Shown one piece after another: positions 20,028-28,776 of a stretch of 64,000 nt of DNA. The position numbers were made by a program, and so were the translations under genes. Positions within the stretch are counted from its first letter, which is position 1. Every line of letters begins with the position of its first letter. Under the pieces are notes generated by a model. That model ran no database searches, was not told the DNA's origin, and saw only the letters and a list, made by a program, of their open reading frames with translations. Where the stretch lies: NCBI GenBank assembly GCA_026399835.1, contig JAPLQE010000058.1:62001-126000 (forward strand), read 5' to 3'. Origin of the DNA: Burkholderiales bacterium (lineage in GTDB: Bacteria > Pseudomonadota > Gammaproteobacteria > Burkholderiales > Burkholderiaceae_E).

Positions 20028-21217
20028 GCGCCACCGCCCGCAGCGCCGCGGTCGCAGGCGGCGCGCTCCCGTACCTGGCGGCGGCGGGCTTCGCCAGCAT
20101 GGCATCGATCCGCATCGCCGACCCCATGCTCCCGGCTCTCGCCGCGGAGTTCGGCGGCGAGCCGGCGCAGGCGGCCCCGGTGATCATGGCCTTCACCATC
20201 GCCTACGGCGTCATGCAGCTGGTCTGGGGCCCGCTGGGCGACCGGCTGGGCAAGCTGCGCGTGCTCGCCTGGGCGGCGCTCGCGGCCACGCTCGGCTCGC
20301 TAGCCTGCGCGCTCGCCCCGAGCCTGGGCTGGCTGACGGCGGCGCGGCTGCTGACCGGGGCCTGCTGCGCGGCGATCATCCCGCTGGCGATCGCGCACGT
20401 GGGCGATACCGTCGCCTACGAGATCCGGCAGGCGACGCTCGCGCGGCTCGCCACCGGCACGCTCACCGGGATGATCGCCGGCCAGGTGCTCGGCGGCCTC
20501 TCGGCCGACACCGTCGGCTGGCGGGTCGCCTTCGGCGTGCTGGCGGTGGTGTTCCTGGCGACCGGCACGGCGGCGCTGCGCCTCGTGGCGCGCCATGCGG
20601 ACACGCCGCGCCCGGCCGCGGTGCCGGCGCTGCGCGGCATGGCGACGGTGCTGCGCCGCGGCTCGGCCCGCGTGCTGCTGGGCGCGGCCTTCGCCGAGGG
20701 CGCGCTGATGTTCGGCGCGCTCGCCTTCGTGCCGACCTGGCTGCACGACCGCACCGGCATGACGCTGTCGGCCGCGGGCGGTGCGGTCGCCGCGCTCGGC
20801 ATCGGCGGGCTGCTGTACTCGACCAATGCGCGGCGGGTGATCCCGCGGCTCGGCGAGCGGCGGCTGCTGGCGCTCGGCGGCGCGCTGATCGCGATCGGCT
20901 ACGCGGCGGTCGCCCTGTTCGCGCGCCCGCCGGCGGGCCTGGCCACCTTCGCCGCCGCGATGGGCGGCTGCGGACTGGCCGGGATCGGCTTCTACATGCT
21001 GCACAACACGCTGCAGACGCTCGCCACGCAGCTCGCGCCCGAGGCCCGCGCCACCGCGATCGGGCTGTTCGCGGTCGCGATCTTCATCGGCCAGTCGGTC
21101 GGCGTGGCGCTGGCGGCGCGCATCGCGCCCGCGATCGGCCACGAGTCGGTGATGATCGGCGCGGGCCTGCTGCTGGCGGCGCTCGGCATCGCGCTGTCGC
21201 GGCGCCGGGCATCATGA
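20024..21217 (+). CDS. MFS transporter
   Basis: This is a 12-helix major facilitator permease of about 397 residues. GVMQLVWGPLGDRLGKLRVL is the conserved loop between helices 2 and 3 (GxxxDRxG pattern). The first usual start, ATG at 20099, falls inside helix 1. The coding pattern extends upstream (ARSAAVAGGALPYLAAAGFAS) to a CTG at 20024 that overlaps the ypfJ stop as CTGA. I therefore extend the gene to that codon, which would be a rare but accepted start. The substrate is unknown; the resemblance is to drug/sugar efflux permeases. The following lipoprotein gene begins 68 bases downstream. Confidence 0.75.
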   Translation: MSATARSAAVAGGALPYLAAAGFASMASIRIADPMLPALAAEFGGEPAQAAPVIMAFTIAYGVMQLVWGPLGDRLGKLRVLAWAALAATLGSLACALAPSLGWLTAARLLTGACCAAIIPLAIAHVGDTVAYEIRQATLARLATGTLTGMIAGQVLGGLSADTVGWRVAFGVLAVVFLATGTAALRLVARHADTPRPAAVPALRGMATVLRRGSARVLLGAAFAEGALMFGALAFVPTWLHDRTGMTLSAAGGAVAALGIGGLLYSTNARRVIPRLGERRLLALGGALIAIGYAAVALFARPPAGLATFAAAMGGCGLAGIGFYMLHNTLQTLATQLAPEARATAIGLFAVAIFIGQSVGVALAARIAPAIGHESVMIGAGLLLAALGIALSRRRAS

Positions 21218-21285
21218 CGGTGTCCCGCCATCCCACCACCGCCCGGGCACGCGCCCTGCCCGCACGGCGAAGCACGAGGAGCCGC

Positions 21286-21918
21286 ATGCCCATGACCCCG
21301 ATCGCCCGTCCCTGCCTCGCCGCCGCCGCGGCCCTGCTCGCCGCCGGCTGCGCGGCACCGCGGATCGACGGCCAGTGGGCCGACCCCGCGTTCGCGACGC
21401 GCTCGCTGCGCGACCAGAAGGTGCTGGTGAGCTGCCGGGCACCCGACTCGACGCTGGCGCGCCTGTGCGAGGAGCGGCTGGCCGCCGCGGTCCGCGAGGC
21501 CGGCGGCCAGCCGCTGCTCGCGCCGGTGCCGGTGGACGCCGCGGGCGGCCACGAGGCGGTGGCGAAGGCGGCGCGCGATCTCGGCGCGTCGGCCGCGCTC
21601 GCCGCGGCGGTCAACGTCGCCGGGGTCACGCAGTCCGGCTTCGGCCCGTCGCTGGGCTTCGGATTCGGCGGGGGGTTCGGCGGCGGACGCGGCGGCATCG
21701 GCTTCGGCGGCATCGGCATGTCGGTGCCGCTGGGCGGCGTGCGCCCGCAGACGTCCTACGGCATGGGCAGCGCCGTGCTCGATGCCGCCAGCGGCCGCGA
21801 GATGTGGTCGGTGCGCGCGACCAGCCCGGTCGCCGACGACGCCCCGGTGCAGATCGGCGCGCTCGCCCGGACCAGCGTCGACGCGATGCGCGACGCGGGG
21901 CTGTTCGGGCCGCGCTGA
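21286..21918 (+). CDS. Lipoprotein with glycine-rich loop, hypothetical
   Basis: The 210-residue protein has a lipoprotein signal (CLAAAAALLAAGC) after a GAGGAG ribosome-binding site. The mature part contains an alpha/beta region (VLVSCRAPDSTLARLCEERL and ARDLGASAALAAAVNVAG), then a glycine/phenylalanine-rich loop of about 30 residues, and ends with SAVLDAASGREMWSVRAT. The overall pattern resembles DUF4136-like or GNA1162-like lipoproteins that form periplasmic complexes, but I cannot assign a family. A longer frame starts at 21214, overlapping the MFS stop. I preferred the internal ATG because of its ribosome-binding site and signal. Confidence 0.65.
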   Translation: MPMTPIARPCLAAAAALLAAGCAAPRIDGQWADPAFATRSLRDQKVLVSCRAPDSTLARLCEERLAAAVREAGGQPLLAPVPVDAAGGHEAVAKAARDLGASAALAAAVNVAGVTQSGFGPSLGFGFGGGFGGGRGGIGFGGIGMSVPLGGVRPQTSYGMGSAVLDAASGREMWSVRATSPVADDAPVQIGALARTSVDAMRDAGLFGPR

Positions 21919-21932
21919 AGGCCCCCGACGCC

Positions 21933-23102
21933 TCAGCGCCGCGCCGCGCCCCGCGGGTCCCGCTGCGCCAGCGCGAGCAGCGCTCCCAGCACCAGCACCG
22001 CGGCCGACGCGGTCAGCCCGGGGCGCAGCGACCCGAAGCGGTCGGCCACCCAGCCGGTGGCCACCGGCCCGACGATCTGGCTGGCGGCGAAGGCGACTGT
22101 GAAGGTGGCCATCGCGGGCCCCCAGGCGGGCTTGGGCAGCAGGTGCTTGACGAGGCTGCTGACCGCGGACGGCGCGCTGAACATCGCGACGCCGAAGAGC
22201 GCGGCCGAGGCGAGCAGCGCCGCCGGATGCAGCGACGCCATCGGCAGCATCGCGCCGACCGACAGCACCGCCATCACCGCCGCCAGCGGCCGCCCGCCCC
22301 GCCAGCGCTCGCACGGACCGGCCCAGACCGCGGGCGCGGCCAGGGTCGCGGCGCCGAGCACGGTCCAGACCGCGATGACCATGCCGGTGCTCGCGCCGTT
22401 CACGCGCATCCAGGCGATGACGAAGGTCATGTAGCCGATGTAGCCGAGCCCGAAGCACACGTAGGCGAGGAACTGCGGCAGGAAGGGCGCGAGCCGCCAG
22501 TCGGCGCTGCCGGGGGCGGCGCCCGGCTCCTCGATGCGCCACGCGGCCCACACGCTCGCGGCGGCCATCACGAGGCTCGCCACCCCCATGGCCTGCCAGG
22601 CGAGCGGCCAGGACGCATCGCCCCAGGCCTCGAGCAGCAGCGGCACCGCGACGCCGCACAGCATCAGCCCGATGCCGCCGCCGGCGAAGAAGATCGCGAT
22701 GGTGGTGGTCGCACGCGCCGGCTGCCCCGGAAAGATGTTGCCCGACAGCGCGCCGCCGCAGACGAAGACCATTGCGCCGCCGACCCCGGACAGGGTCCGC
22801 GCGAGCGTCAGCGCGCCGACGTCGCGGACCAGGCCGGTCGCGGTCAGCGCGATCGCGGTGACCACCATGCCGACGGCGAACAGCACCCGGTTGCCGGTGC
22901 GCCGCACGAGCATCCGGGCGAGCAGCGCCCCGCCGAGGTAGCCGATCGCGTTCGCGGTGTTCAGCCAGCCGGCGCTCGACCAGTCGAGCGCGAGGTCGGC
23001 GCGCATCGAGGGCAGCACCAGCGCGTACGCGAAGCGGGCGAACGAGTTCGACACCGTCGGGCCGAAGGACAGCAGGAAGGCGATCAGCAGGCCGCGCGTC
23101 AT
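21933..23102 (-). CDS. YbfB/YjiJ-family MFS transporter
   Basis: The 389-residue permease has twelve hydrophobic segments. It opens with LLIAFLLSFGPTVSNSFARFAYALVLPSMR, the family's first helix and loop, and continues with LDWSSAGWLNTANAIGYLGGALLARM, as in YbfB/YjiJ proteins. A glycine-rich GVGGAMVFVCGGALSGN segment covers helices 4-5. The substrate is unknown. It is convergent with the lipoprotein gene (14 bases apart) and divergent from the DHH pair, with 159 bases between starts. Confidence 0.85.
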   Translation of the reverse strand: MTRGLLIAFLLSFGPTVSNSFARFAYALVLPSMRADLALDWSSAGWLNTANAIGYLGGALLARMLVRRTGNRVLFAVGMVVTAIALTATGLVRDVGALTLARTLSGVGGAMVFVCGGALSGNIFPGQPARATTTIAIFFAGGGIGLMLCGVAVPLLLEAWGDASWPLAWQAMGVASLVMAAASVWAAWRIEEPGAAPGSADWRLAPFLPQFLAYVCFGLGYIGYMTFVIAWMRVNGASTGMVIAVWTVLGAATLAAPAVWAGPCERWRGGRPLAAVMAVLSVGAMLPMASLHPAALLASAALFGVAMFSAPSAVSSLVKHLLPKPAWGPAMATFTVAFAASQIVGPVATGWVADRFGSLRPGLTASAAVLVLGALLALAQRDPRGAARR

Positions 23103-23261
23103 GCCGCATCGTAGCCGCGGCCGGGCCCGGCGGGCGGCCCGACGTTCCGGATCCGTCGGGCGTCCGCCCCCCGGCTGCCGCTCGGCACCGGCCGCCCATC
23201 GGCGCGCCCCTCAACGCGCGCACCGGCCACCCCCCATGCTCACACCTCCGAAGGAGCCTCC

Positions 23262-24224
23262 ATGCAGCACTCCCGTTACCGGCTCGTCACCCGTGCCGAC
23301 TTCGACGGCCTCGTGTGCGCCGCCCTGCTCAAGGCCTGCGACCGGGTCGACGAGGTGGTGTTCGTCCATCCGAAGGATGTGCAGGACGGACGCGTCGAGT
23401 TCGGCGCGCGCGACATCACCGCCGGCCTGCCCTACGTCGCTGCGGTCCACCAGTCGTTCGCCCACCATGCGGCCGAGACGCTGCGCCGGACCGAGCACGT
23501 GGGCAACCAGGTGGTCGACCCGGATGCGGCCTCGACCGCGCGCGTGATCTGGAACCACCATGGCGGCGCCGCCGCGTTCCGCTCGATGGACCCGTCCCTG
23601 ATCGATGCGGTCGACCGGGCGAGCTCGGCGGGCCACTCGCTCGACGAGGTGATGCAGCCGACCGGCTGGACGCTGCTCGGATTCGTCACCGATCCGCGCA
23701 CCGGGCTCGGGCGCTTCCGCCGCTTCACCCGCTCGAACTACGCGCTGATGCTGTCGCTGACCGAGCAGGTCCGCGATCGCTCGGCCGACGAGCTGCTCGC
23801 GCTGCCCGACGTCGCCGAGCGCGTCGAGCTCTACACGCGCCACTCGCCGTTCGCCGTCGACCAGCTGCTGCAGTGCTCGAGCCAGCACGGCAACGCGGTG
23901 GTCGTGGACCTGCGCGAGCAGGACAAGATCTGGGCCACCAACCGGTTCATGGTCTATGCGCTGTTCCCGCAGTGCAACCTGTCGATCCACCGGATGTGGG
24001 GCCGCCAGGGCGGCAACGCGGTCTTCGCGCTCGGGCGCTCGATCTTCGAGCGCACCTGCGCGACCGACATCGGCGCGCTGTGCCGGCGCTACGGCGGCGG
24101 CGGCGTGGCAGGCGCGGGCACCTGCCAGATCGGGCACGACCTCGCCGACCGCGTCTTCGGCGAGCTGCTGGCCACCGTGCAGCGCGACGAGGCCGAGCGC
24201 CGCCAGCGCGAAGCCCGCCGCTGA
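23262..24224 (+). CDS. DHH-family phosphoesterase paralogue with degenerate catalytic motifs
   Basis: The 320-residue protein is plainly homologous to the next gene and has the DHH/DHHA1 two-domain layout. RADFDGLVCAALL keeps the first metal-binding motif. The signature DHH is AHH here (SFAHHAAETL), and the DHHA1 loop GGGGH is GGGGV (YGGGGVAGAGTC). Both changes remove residues expected to bind metal or phosphate, so hydrolysis is probably lost or weakened. It may serve as a regulatory or heteromeric partner of the intact copy. Ribosome-binding site GAAGGAG precedes the start. The two genes are tandem, 104 bases apart. Confidence 0.88.
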   Translation: MQHSRYRLVTRADFDGLVCAALLKACDRVDEVVFVHPKDVQDGRVEFGARDITAGLPYVAAVHQSFAHHAAETLRRTEHVGNQVVDPDAASTARVIWNHHGGAAAFRSMDPSLIDAVDRASSAGHSLDEVMQPTGWTLLGFVTDPRTGLGRFRRFTRSNYALMLSLTEQVRDRSADELLALPDVAERVELYTRHSPFAVDQLLQCSSQHGNAVVVDLREQDKIWATNRFMVYALFPQCNLSIHRMWGRQGGNAVFALGRSIFERTCATDIGALCRRYGGGGVAGAGTCQIGHDLADRVFGELLATVQRDEAERRQREARR

Positions 24225-24328
24225 CGCGGTGCACCCGACCGCCGCCCGCCCGTGACCGCCCGTCCGCCTGCAGGTTGCCGCTGAGGGCGGCGCGGCCAAT
24301 CCTCGCGAATCACCCGGAGATCCATTCC

Positions 24329-25291
24329 ATGTCGCAGCCCAGGTACCGTCTCGTCACCCGCTCCGATTTCGATGGTCTCGTCTGTGCGGTGCTCCTCAAG
24401 GAGCTCGACCTGATCGACGACATCCTGTTCGTCCATCCGAAGGACATGCAGGACGGCCGCGTGGACATCGGGCCACGCGACATCACGACGAACCTGCCGT
24501 ACGTGGCGGCGGCACACCTGGCGTTCGACCACCACCGCTCGGAGATGCTGCGCAACACGGCGCACGTGGGCAACCACGTGATCGACCCGGACGCGCCGTC
24601 CGCGGCCCGCGTCGTCTGGCGCCACTTCGGCGGCGAGGCGGCGTTCCCGAGGGTCGACGCCTCGCTGATGCGGGCGGTCGACCAGGCCGACTCGGCGCAG
24701 TACTCGCTCGAGGAGGTGCTGCATCCGAAGGGCTGGACGCTGCTGAACTTCCTGATGGACGCGCGCACCGGCCTCGGGCGCTTCCGCGACTTCCGGATCT
24801 CCAACTACCAGCTGATGATGGCGCTGATCGACGCGTGCCGCACGCAGACGATCCAGGAGATCCTGCTGCTGCCCGACGTGCGCGAGCGCGTCGACCTCTA
24901 CTTCCAGCACGAGCCCCGCGCGGTCGACCAGCTGCTGTCGGCGACGACGGTGCACGGCAACGTCGTGGTGGTGGACCTGCGCGAGCAGGATCCGATCTGG
25001 GCGACCAACCGGTTCATGGTCTATGCGCTGTATCCGCAGTGCAACCTGTCGATCCACCGGATGTGGGGCCTGAAGAAGCAGAACACCGTGTTCGCGATCG
25101 GCAAGTCGATCTTCGAGCGCACCTGCGCGACCGACGTCGGCGAGCTGTGCCTGCGCTACGGCGGCGGCGGCCACCTCGCGGCGGGCACCTGCCAGATCGA
25201 GCACTCGATGGCCGACCGGATCCTCGACGAGCTGATCACGGTGGCGAACCGGGACGAGGCGCAACGGCTGCAGAACACGCGCGGGGCGTGA
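24329..25291 (+). CDS. DHH-family phosphoesterase, intact copy
   Basis: This 320-residue enzyme keeps all the motifs altered in its upstream twin: RSDFDGLVCAVLL, AFDHHRSEML (the DHH motif, about residue 70) and YGGGGHLAAGTC (DHHA1 domain, near residue 280). The family hydrolyses phosphate esters such as polyphosphate, pyrophosphate or short nucleotides using Mn2+. Close relatives are often called exopolyphosphatase-like, but the substrate is not shown by the sequence. The two copies share long identical stretches (LREQD-IWATNRFMVYAL, QCNLSIHRMWG, SIFERTCATD), which indicates tandem duplication. Confidence 0.9.
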   Translation: MSQPRYRLVTRSDFDGLVCAVLLKELDLIDDILFVHPKDMQDGRVDIGPRDITTNLPYVAAAHLAFDHHRSEMLRNTAHVGNHVIDPDAPSAARVVWRHFGGEAAFPRVDASLMRAVDQADSAQYSLEEVLHPKGWTLLNFLMDARTGLGRFRDFRISNYQLMMALIDACRTQTIQEILLLPDVRERVDLYFQHEPRAVDQLLSATTVHGNVVVVDLREQDPIWATNRFMVYALYPQCNLSIHRMWGLKKQNTVFAIGKSIFERTCATDVGELCLRYGGGGHLAAGTCQIEHSMADRILDELITVANRDEAQRLQNTRGA

Positions 25292-25334
25292 TCGCCGCCC
25301 GGGTCCGCTCGGCGCGCAGGCGCCCCTCGGCAGG

Positions 25335-26315
25335 CTAACGGGCCAGGTACGACCCGGCGAGCGTCACCACCTCGCCGTCCGTCCCGAGCTTGAAGCGCGC
25401 GAGCCCCGCGCCGCGCGCCGTGTCCACCCCGCCGAGATCGAGCGTGCGCACGCCGCGCCCGCGCAGCTCGAGCATCGCGTGCCACAGCAGCAGGTTGTGC
25501 GCGCCGAGCTCGCGGCCGGCCTCTCCGACCCAGCCGATCTGGTAGGTGGCGGCCTCGCCGTGCACCAGGAACATCATGCCGGCGGCCACGTCACGGCCCA
25601 GGTCGGCACGCAGCGTGAGCACCGGCTCGCCGAGATCGGCCGCGCCCTTCGCCGATCGGGCGCCCCCGCCGGCCCTGCCCCCCGCCCCACCCCCCGCCGC
25701 CGCCTGCCACGCCTCGACGAACCCGTCGGGCAGCGCGATGTAGCCGCGCCGCCTGCGCTGCGCCAGCTCGTGATCCAGCAGCCATCGGTACTGCGCGGGC
25801 TTGGCGCCGACGCGCTCGACCTTCAGCGCCGAGCGCTCGGCCGCGGCGAGCCGGTTGCGCCACTTGCCGTGCATCGCGGCGCGCAGCGCGTCGGGCTCGA
25901 GCGCGAGGTCGATGCGCACCGTCGAGTGGCCGGTCATCACCCGGCGCAGCCGTGCGAAGCCGGTGCAGTCCGCCAGCGGCGCATCGGGCGTGTAGAGCAG
26001 CGCGCGCGGCCAGCGCAGCGGCGCCGAGGCCCGGAGCGCCTGCAGCGCCGCGGCCTGGCGCTCGGGTATCGTGCCGGGCGCCCACACCGGGCCGTGCGAG
26101 CACAGCGCGACCGGCAGCAGCCCGCCGATGCGGCGCACCAGGAACTGCGCGGCGGCCACCGGCTCGCCGCCCTCGTCGACCCAGGCGCGCAGGCATTCGG
26201 TACCGAGCGCGCCCATCGCGTCGCCGTACGCCCAGTCCTGCTGCAGTGCCGCCGCCGCGGTACGATGCAGGCGCATCCACGCGTCGCGCTCGAGTCCGCT
26301 CCAGGTCGCCCGCAT
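25335..26315 (-). CDS. FemAB/GNAT-like acyltransferase
   Basis: The 326-residue protein has a GNAT-type double fold, as in FemAB-like or lipid II aminoacyltransferase-like proteins. The segment LQQDWAYGDAMGALG at the start resembles the N-terminal SxSYGWL/QxWxYG motif of this group. AAGMMFLVHGEAATYQIGWVG and GAHNLLLWHAMLELRGRGVRTLDLGGVD, near the C-terminus, are the usual acyl-CoA-fold strands. A glycine/alanine-rich insertion lies around residues 205-220. Substrate and product are unknown. It is convergent with the DHH gene (43 bases) and transcribed alone. Confidence 0.75.
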   Translation of the reverse strand: MRATWSGLERDAWMRLHRTAAAALQQDWAYGDAMGALGTECLRAWVDEGGEPVAAAQFLVRRIGGLLPVALCSHGPVWAPGTIPERQAAALQALRASAPLRWPRALLYTPDAPLADCTGFARLRRVMTGHSTVRIDLALEPDALRAAMHGKWRNRLAAAERSALKVERVGAKPAQYRWLLDHELAQRRRRGYIALPDGFVEAWQAAAGGGAGGRAGGGARSAKGAADLGEPVLTLRADLGRDVAAGMMFLVHGEAATYQIGWVGEAGRELGAHNLLLWHAMLELRGRGVRTLDLGGVDTARGAGLARFKLGTDGEVVTLAGSYLAR

Positions 26316-26379
26316 GCTCCGAGTGTACCGCCCGGCACCGCGCCGGACGCGCCCGCCCCATCGACCCGCGAGGCCCGAC

Positions 26380-26562
26380 GTGTTCCGCAAGCCCCCCGAG
26401 ACCATCCTCGGTCACACGCTCCCCGAGCCGCGGCTCACCGCTGCCGGCGTGCTGACGATCGCCGCGTGGGCGACCGTGCCGGTGCTCGTCGTCGGCTCCG
26501 TGCTCGACCTGCTCGCGCAGTGGGCGTTCGGCGTGTGCACCGGCCTGTGGTGCGCGTTCTGA
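26380..26562 (+). CDS. Small single-span membrane protein
   Basis: A GTG-started frame encodes 60 residues: a short soluble start (VFRKPPETILGHTLPEPRL), one long hydrophobic segment (VLTIAAWATVPVLVVGSVLDLL) and a cysteine-containing tail (QWAFGVCTGLWCAF). The amino-acid pattern is sensible for a membrane peptide and unlike a random shadow frame. It lies alone between the divergent FemAB-like gene and the acyl-CoA ligase. I do not know a named family, and coding status is moderately certain. Confidence 0.5.
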   Translation: MFRKPPETILGHTLPEPRLTAAGVLTIAAWATVPVLVVGSVLDLLAQWAFGVCTGLWCAF

Positions 26563-26670
26563 GCTGACCGGTCGCGCGATCGGGCATCGGTTCCGGAGCC
26601 CGCCGCGCCGGGCGCGCATGCCCCCCACGCGTGCTATCGTCGCCGCACACAACGACGAGGAGACCGTGCC

Positions 26671-28251
26671 ATGTACGCTGGCCAGCACGCCCGCACGCAC
26701 CCCGATCGGCCCGCCTTCATCATGGCGAGCACCGGTGCGTCGACGAGCTACGCGGAGTTCGACGCCCGCACCAACCGTCTCGCGCACCTGCTGCGCGCGC
26801 ACGGCCTGGCGCGCCTCGATCACTACGCGATCTTCATGGAGAACAACGAGCGCTACCTCGAGTCCTGCGGGGCCGGCGAGCGCTCCGGGCTCTACTGCAC
26901 CTGCGTCAACTCGTACCTGACGCCCGACGAGCTCGCCTACATCCTGGTCAACAGCGAGTCGAAGGTGCTGGTCACCTCGCGCGGCAAGCTCGAGGTCGCG
27001 CTCCGGGCGATCGCGCAGTGCCCGCGCGTGACGCTGTGCCTGGTGGTCGGCGGCACCGACGGCATCCCGGGCCTGCCCGCCATGCCCGCGCACTGCCGCG
27101 TCGCCGACTACGCGAGCGCGATCTCGGCCTTCCCCGACACGCCGATCGCCGACGAGGCGCTCGGCACGCCGATGCTCTACTCGTCAGGCACCACCGGCCG
27201 CCCCAAGGGCATCCTGCGGCCGCTGCCCGAGAACCCGCCGTCCGAGCCGCTGCCGCTCTTCAGGTTCCTCGACAAGCTCTGGCGCTACCGGCCCGACATG
27301 ATCTACCTGTCGCCCGCGCCGCTCTACCACTCCGCGCCGCAGGCCGCGGTATCGCTGACGATCCGCAACGGCGGCACCGTGGTGATCATGGAGCACTTCG
27401 ATCCGGAACAGTACCTCGCACTCGTCGAGCGCTACACGGTGTCGCACACCCAGCTCGTGCCGACGATGTTCAGCCGGATGCTCAAGCTGCCCGAGACGGT
27501 GCGCACCCGCTACGACCTGTCCTCGCTCGAGATCGCCGTGCATGCGGCGGCACCCTGCCCCGCGCAGGTCAAGGAGCAGATGATCGCGTGGTGGGGCCCG
27601 ATCATCCACGAGTACTACGGCGCGACCGAAGGCCTGGGCTTCACCGCCTGCGACTCGGCCGAGTGGCTGGCGCACCGCGGCACGGTCGGGCGCGTGCTGC
27701 TCGGGGACCTGCACGTGCTCGACGAGTCGATGCAGCCGGTGCCCAAGGGCCAGCCGGGCGAGCTGTGGTTCAAGACCGCGTCGCCCTTCGTCTACTTCAA
27801 CGACCCGGAGCGCACGCAGCAGTCGCGCTCGGCCGACGGCACGATGAGCACGGTGGGCGACGTGGGGTACGTCGATGACGACGGCTTCCTGTACCTGACC
27901 GACCGCTCGACCTTCATGATCATCTCGGGCGGCGTGAACATCTATCCGCAGGAGTGCGAGAACCTGCTGATCACGCATCCGTCGGTCGCCGACGCCGCGG
28001 TGTTCGGCGTGCCGAACGAGGACCTCGGCGAGGAGGTCAAGGCGGTCGTGCAGGTCATGCCCGGCGTGGCCGCAGGTCCGGCGCTCGAGGCCGAGCTGAT
28101 CGCGTTCTGCCGCGCGCACCTCGCCTCGATGAAATGCCCGCGCTCGGTCGACTTCATCGACGCGATGCCGCGGCTGCCCACCGGCAAGCTCTACAAGAAG
28201 CCGCTGCGCGAGAAGTACTGGGCCGGGCACGGCGGCAGCCGGATCGTCTGA
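26671..28251 (+). CDS. Acyl-CoA synthetase / AMP-forming ligase
   Basis: The 526-residue enzyme belongs to the ANL superfamily, which activates a carboxylic acid with ATP to an acyl-adenylate and then an acyl-CoA. Motifs in order: MLYSSGTTGRPKGIL (P-loop, about residue 170), EYYGATEG (A5), GDVGYVDDDGFLYLTDRS (A7-A8 hinge region) and PTGKLYKKPLR with the catalytic lysine near the end. MIISGGVNIYPQECENLL is typical of fatty-acyl and aryl-CoA ligases. Substrate chain length cannot be read from sequence. A GAGGAGA ribosome-binding site precedes the ATG. No beta-oxidation genes lie next to it. Confidence 0.92.
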   Translation: MYAGQHARTHPDRPAFIMASTGASTSYAEFDARTNRLAHLLRAHGLARLDHYAIFMENNERYLESCGAGERSGLYCTCVNSYLTPDELAYILVNSESKVLVTSRGKLEVALRAIAQCPRVTLCLVVGGTDGIPGLPAMPAHCRVADYASAISAFPDTPIADEALGTPMLYSSGTTGRPKGILRPLPENPPSEPLPLFRFLDKLWRYRPDMIYLSPAPLYHSAPQAAVSLTIRNGGTVVIMEHFDPEQYLALVERYTVSHTQLVPTMFSRMLKLPETVRTRYDLSSLEIAVHAAAPCPAQVKEQMIAWWGPIIHEYYGATEGLGFTACDSAEWLAHRGTVGRVLLGDLHVLDESMQPVPKGQPGELWFKTASPFVYFNDPERTQQSRSADGTMSTVGDVGYVDDDGFLYLTDRSTFMIISGGVNIYPQECENLLITHPSVADAAVFGVPNEDLGEEVKAVVQVMPGVAAGPALEAELIAFCRAHLASMKCPRSVDFIDAMPRLPTGKLYKKPLREKYWAGHGGSRIV

Positions 28252-28297
28252 GGTCCGCGTCGCCGCCAGCGGCCTCGACCCTGTCCGTCCATCGGCA

Positions 28298-28318
28298 CGG
28301 GCCCTCCGCAGGGGCCCG
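28298..28318 (+). terminator. Perfect hairpin after the acyl-CoA ligase gene
   Basis: CGGGCCC and GGGCCCG form a perfect seven-pair stem with loop TCCGCAG, 46 bases after the ligase stop. No T-tract follows, so it may act as an mRNA end-protecting hairpin or Rho-assisted pause rather than a true intrinsic terminator. Confidence 0.4.
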
Positions 28319-28376
28319 CCTGGACCTACCATCGGAATCGTGGGCGGATCGGCCGCCCCCCCCCGAGGCGTCGACG

Positions 28377-28748
28377 ATGATCCTGTCGGTGGTGGGCGTG
28401 TTGGTGCTGGCGCTCGGACTGCTGTGCGGCGGCGTGATGGTCGCGGTGCCGCTCGGGATCGCGACGCTGTCGGCCGGGCCGGTGCTGTGGGTGCTGTTCC
28501 CGCTCTTCTGCCTCGCCGGCTTCGCGCTGCTCGCCACCGGCGCACGGCCGGTTGCGCTGCGCGCACCCGTGTTCGCGGTCTCGATCGCGCTGCTCGCGCT
28601 CGCGCTCGCCGCCGCGGCGGGCTTGGTCGCGACCGCTACGCAGATGCGCGAGGCGACCGGCAGCACGCTGCCGCTCTGGTACGTGCTCGGCGTCGCAGGG
28701 CTGCTCGGAACGCTCGGTGCGGCGGCCACCGGGCGCGCCTCGACCTGA
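28377..28748 (+). CDS. Four-helix hypothetical membrane protein
   Basis: The 123-residue protein is almost entirely hydrophobic, with four predicted membrane helices (about residues 3-25, 35-55, 65-87 and 98-118) and very short loops. TGARPVALRAP and ATATQMREATGS are the only polar loops. The frame also runs far upstream, but the composition becomes non-coding there, so the start is the ATG at 28377. A run of nine C at 28356-28364 lies just before it and leaves no clear ribosome-binding site. Function is unknown. Confidence 0.6.
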   Translation: MILSVVGVLVLALGLLCGGVMVAVPLGIATLSAGPVLWVLFPLFCLAGFALLATGARPVALRAPVFAVSIALLALALAAAAGLVATATQMREATGSTLPLWYVLGVAGLLGTLGAAATGRAST

Positions 28749-28776
28749 CCGGCGGCGCCTCACGGGCGCCTGAAGA

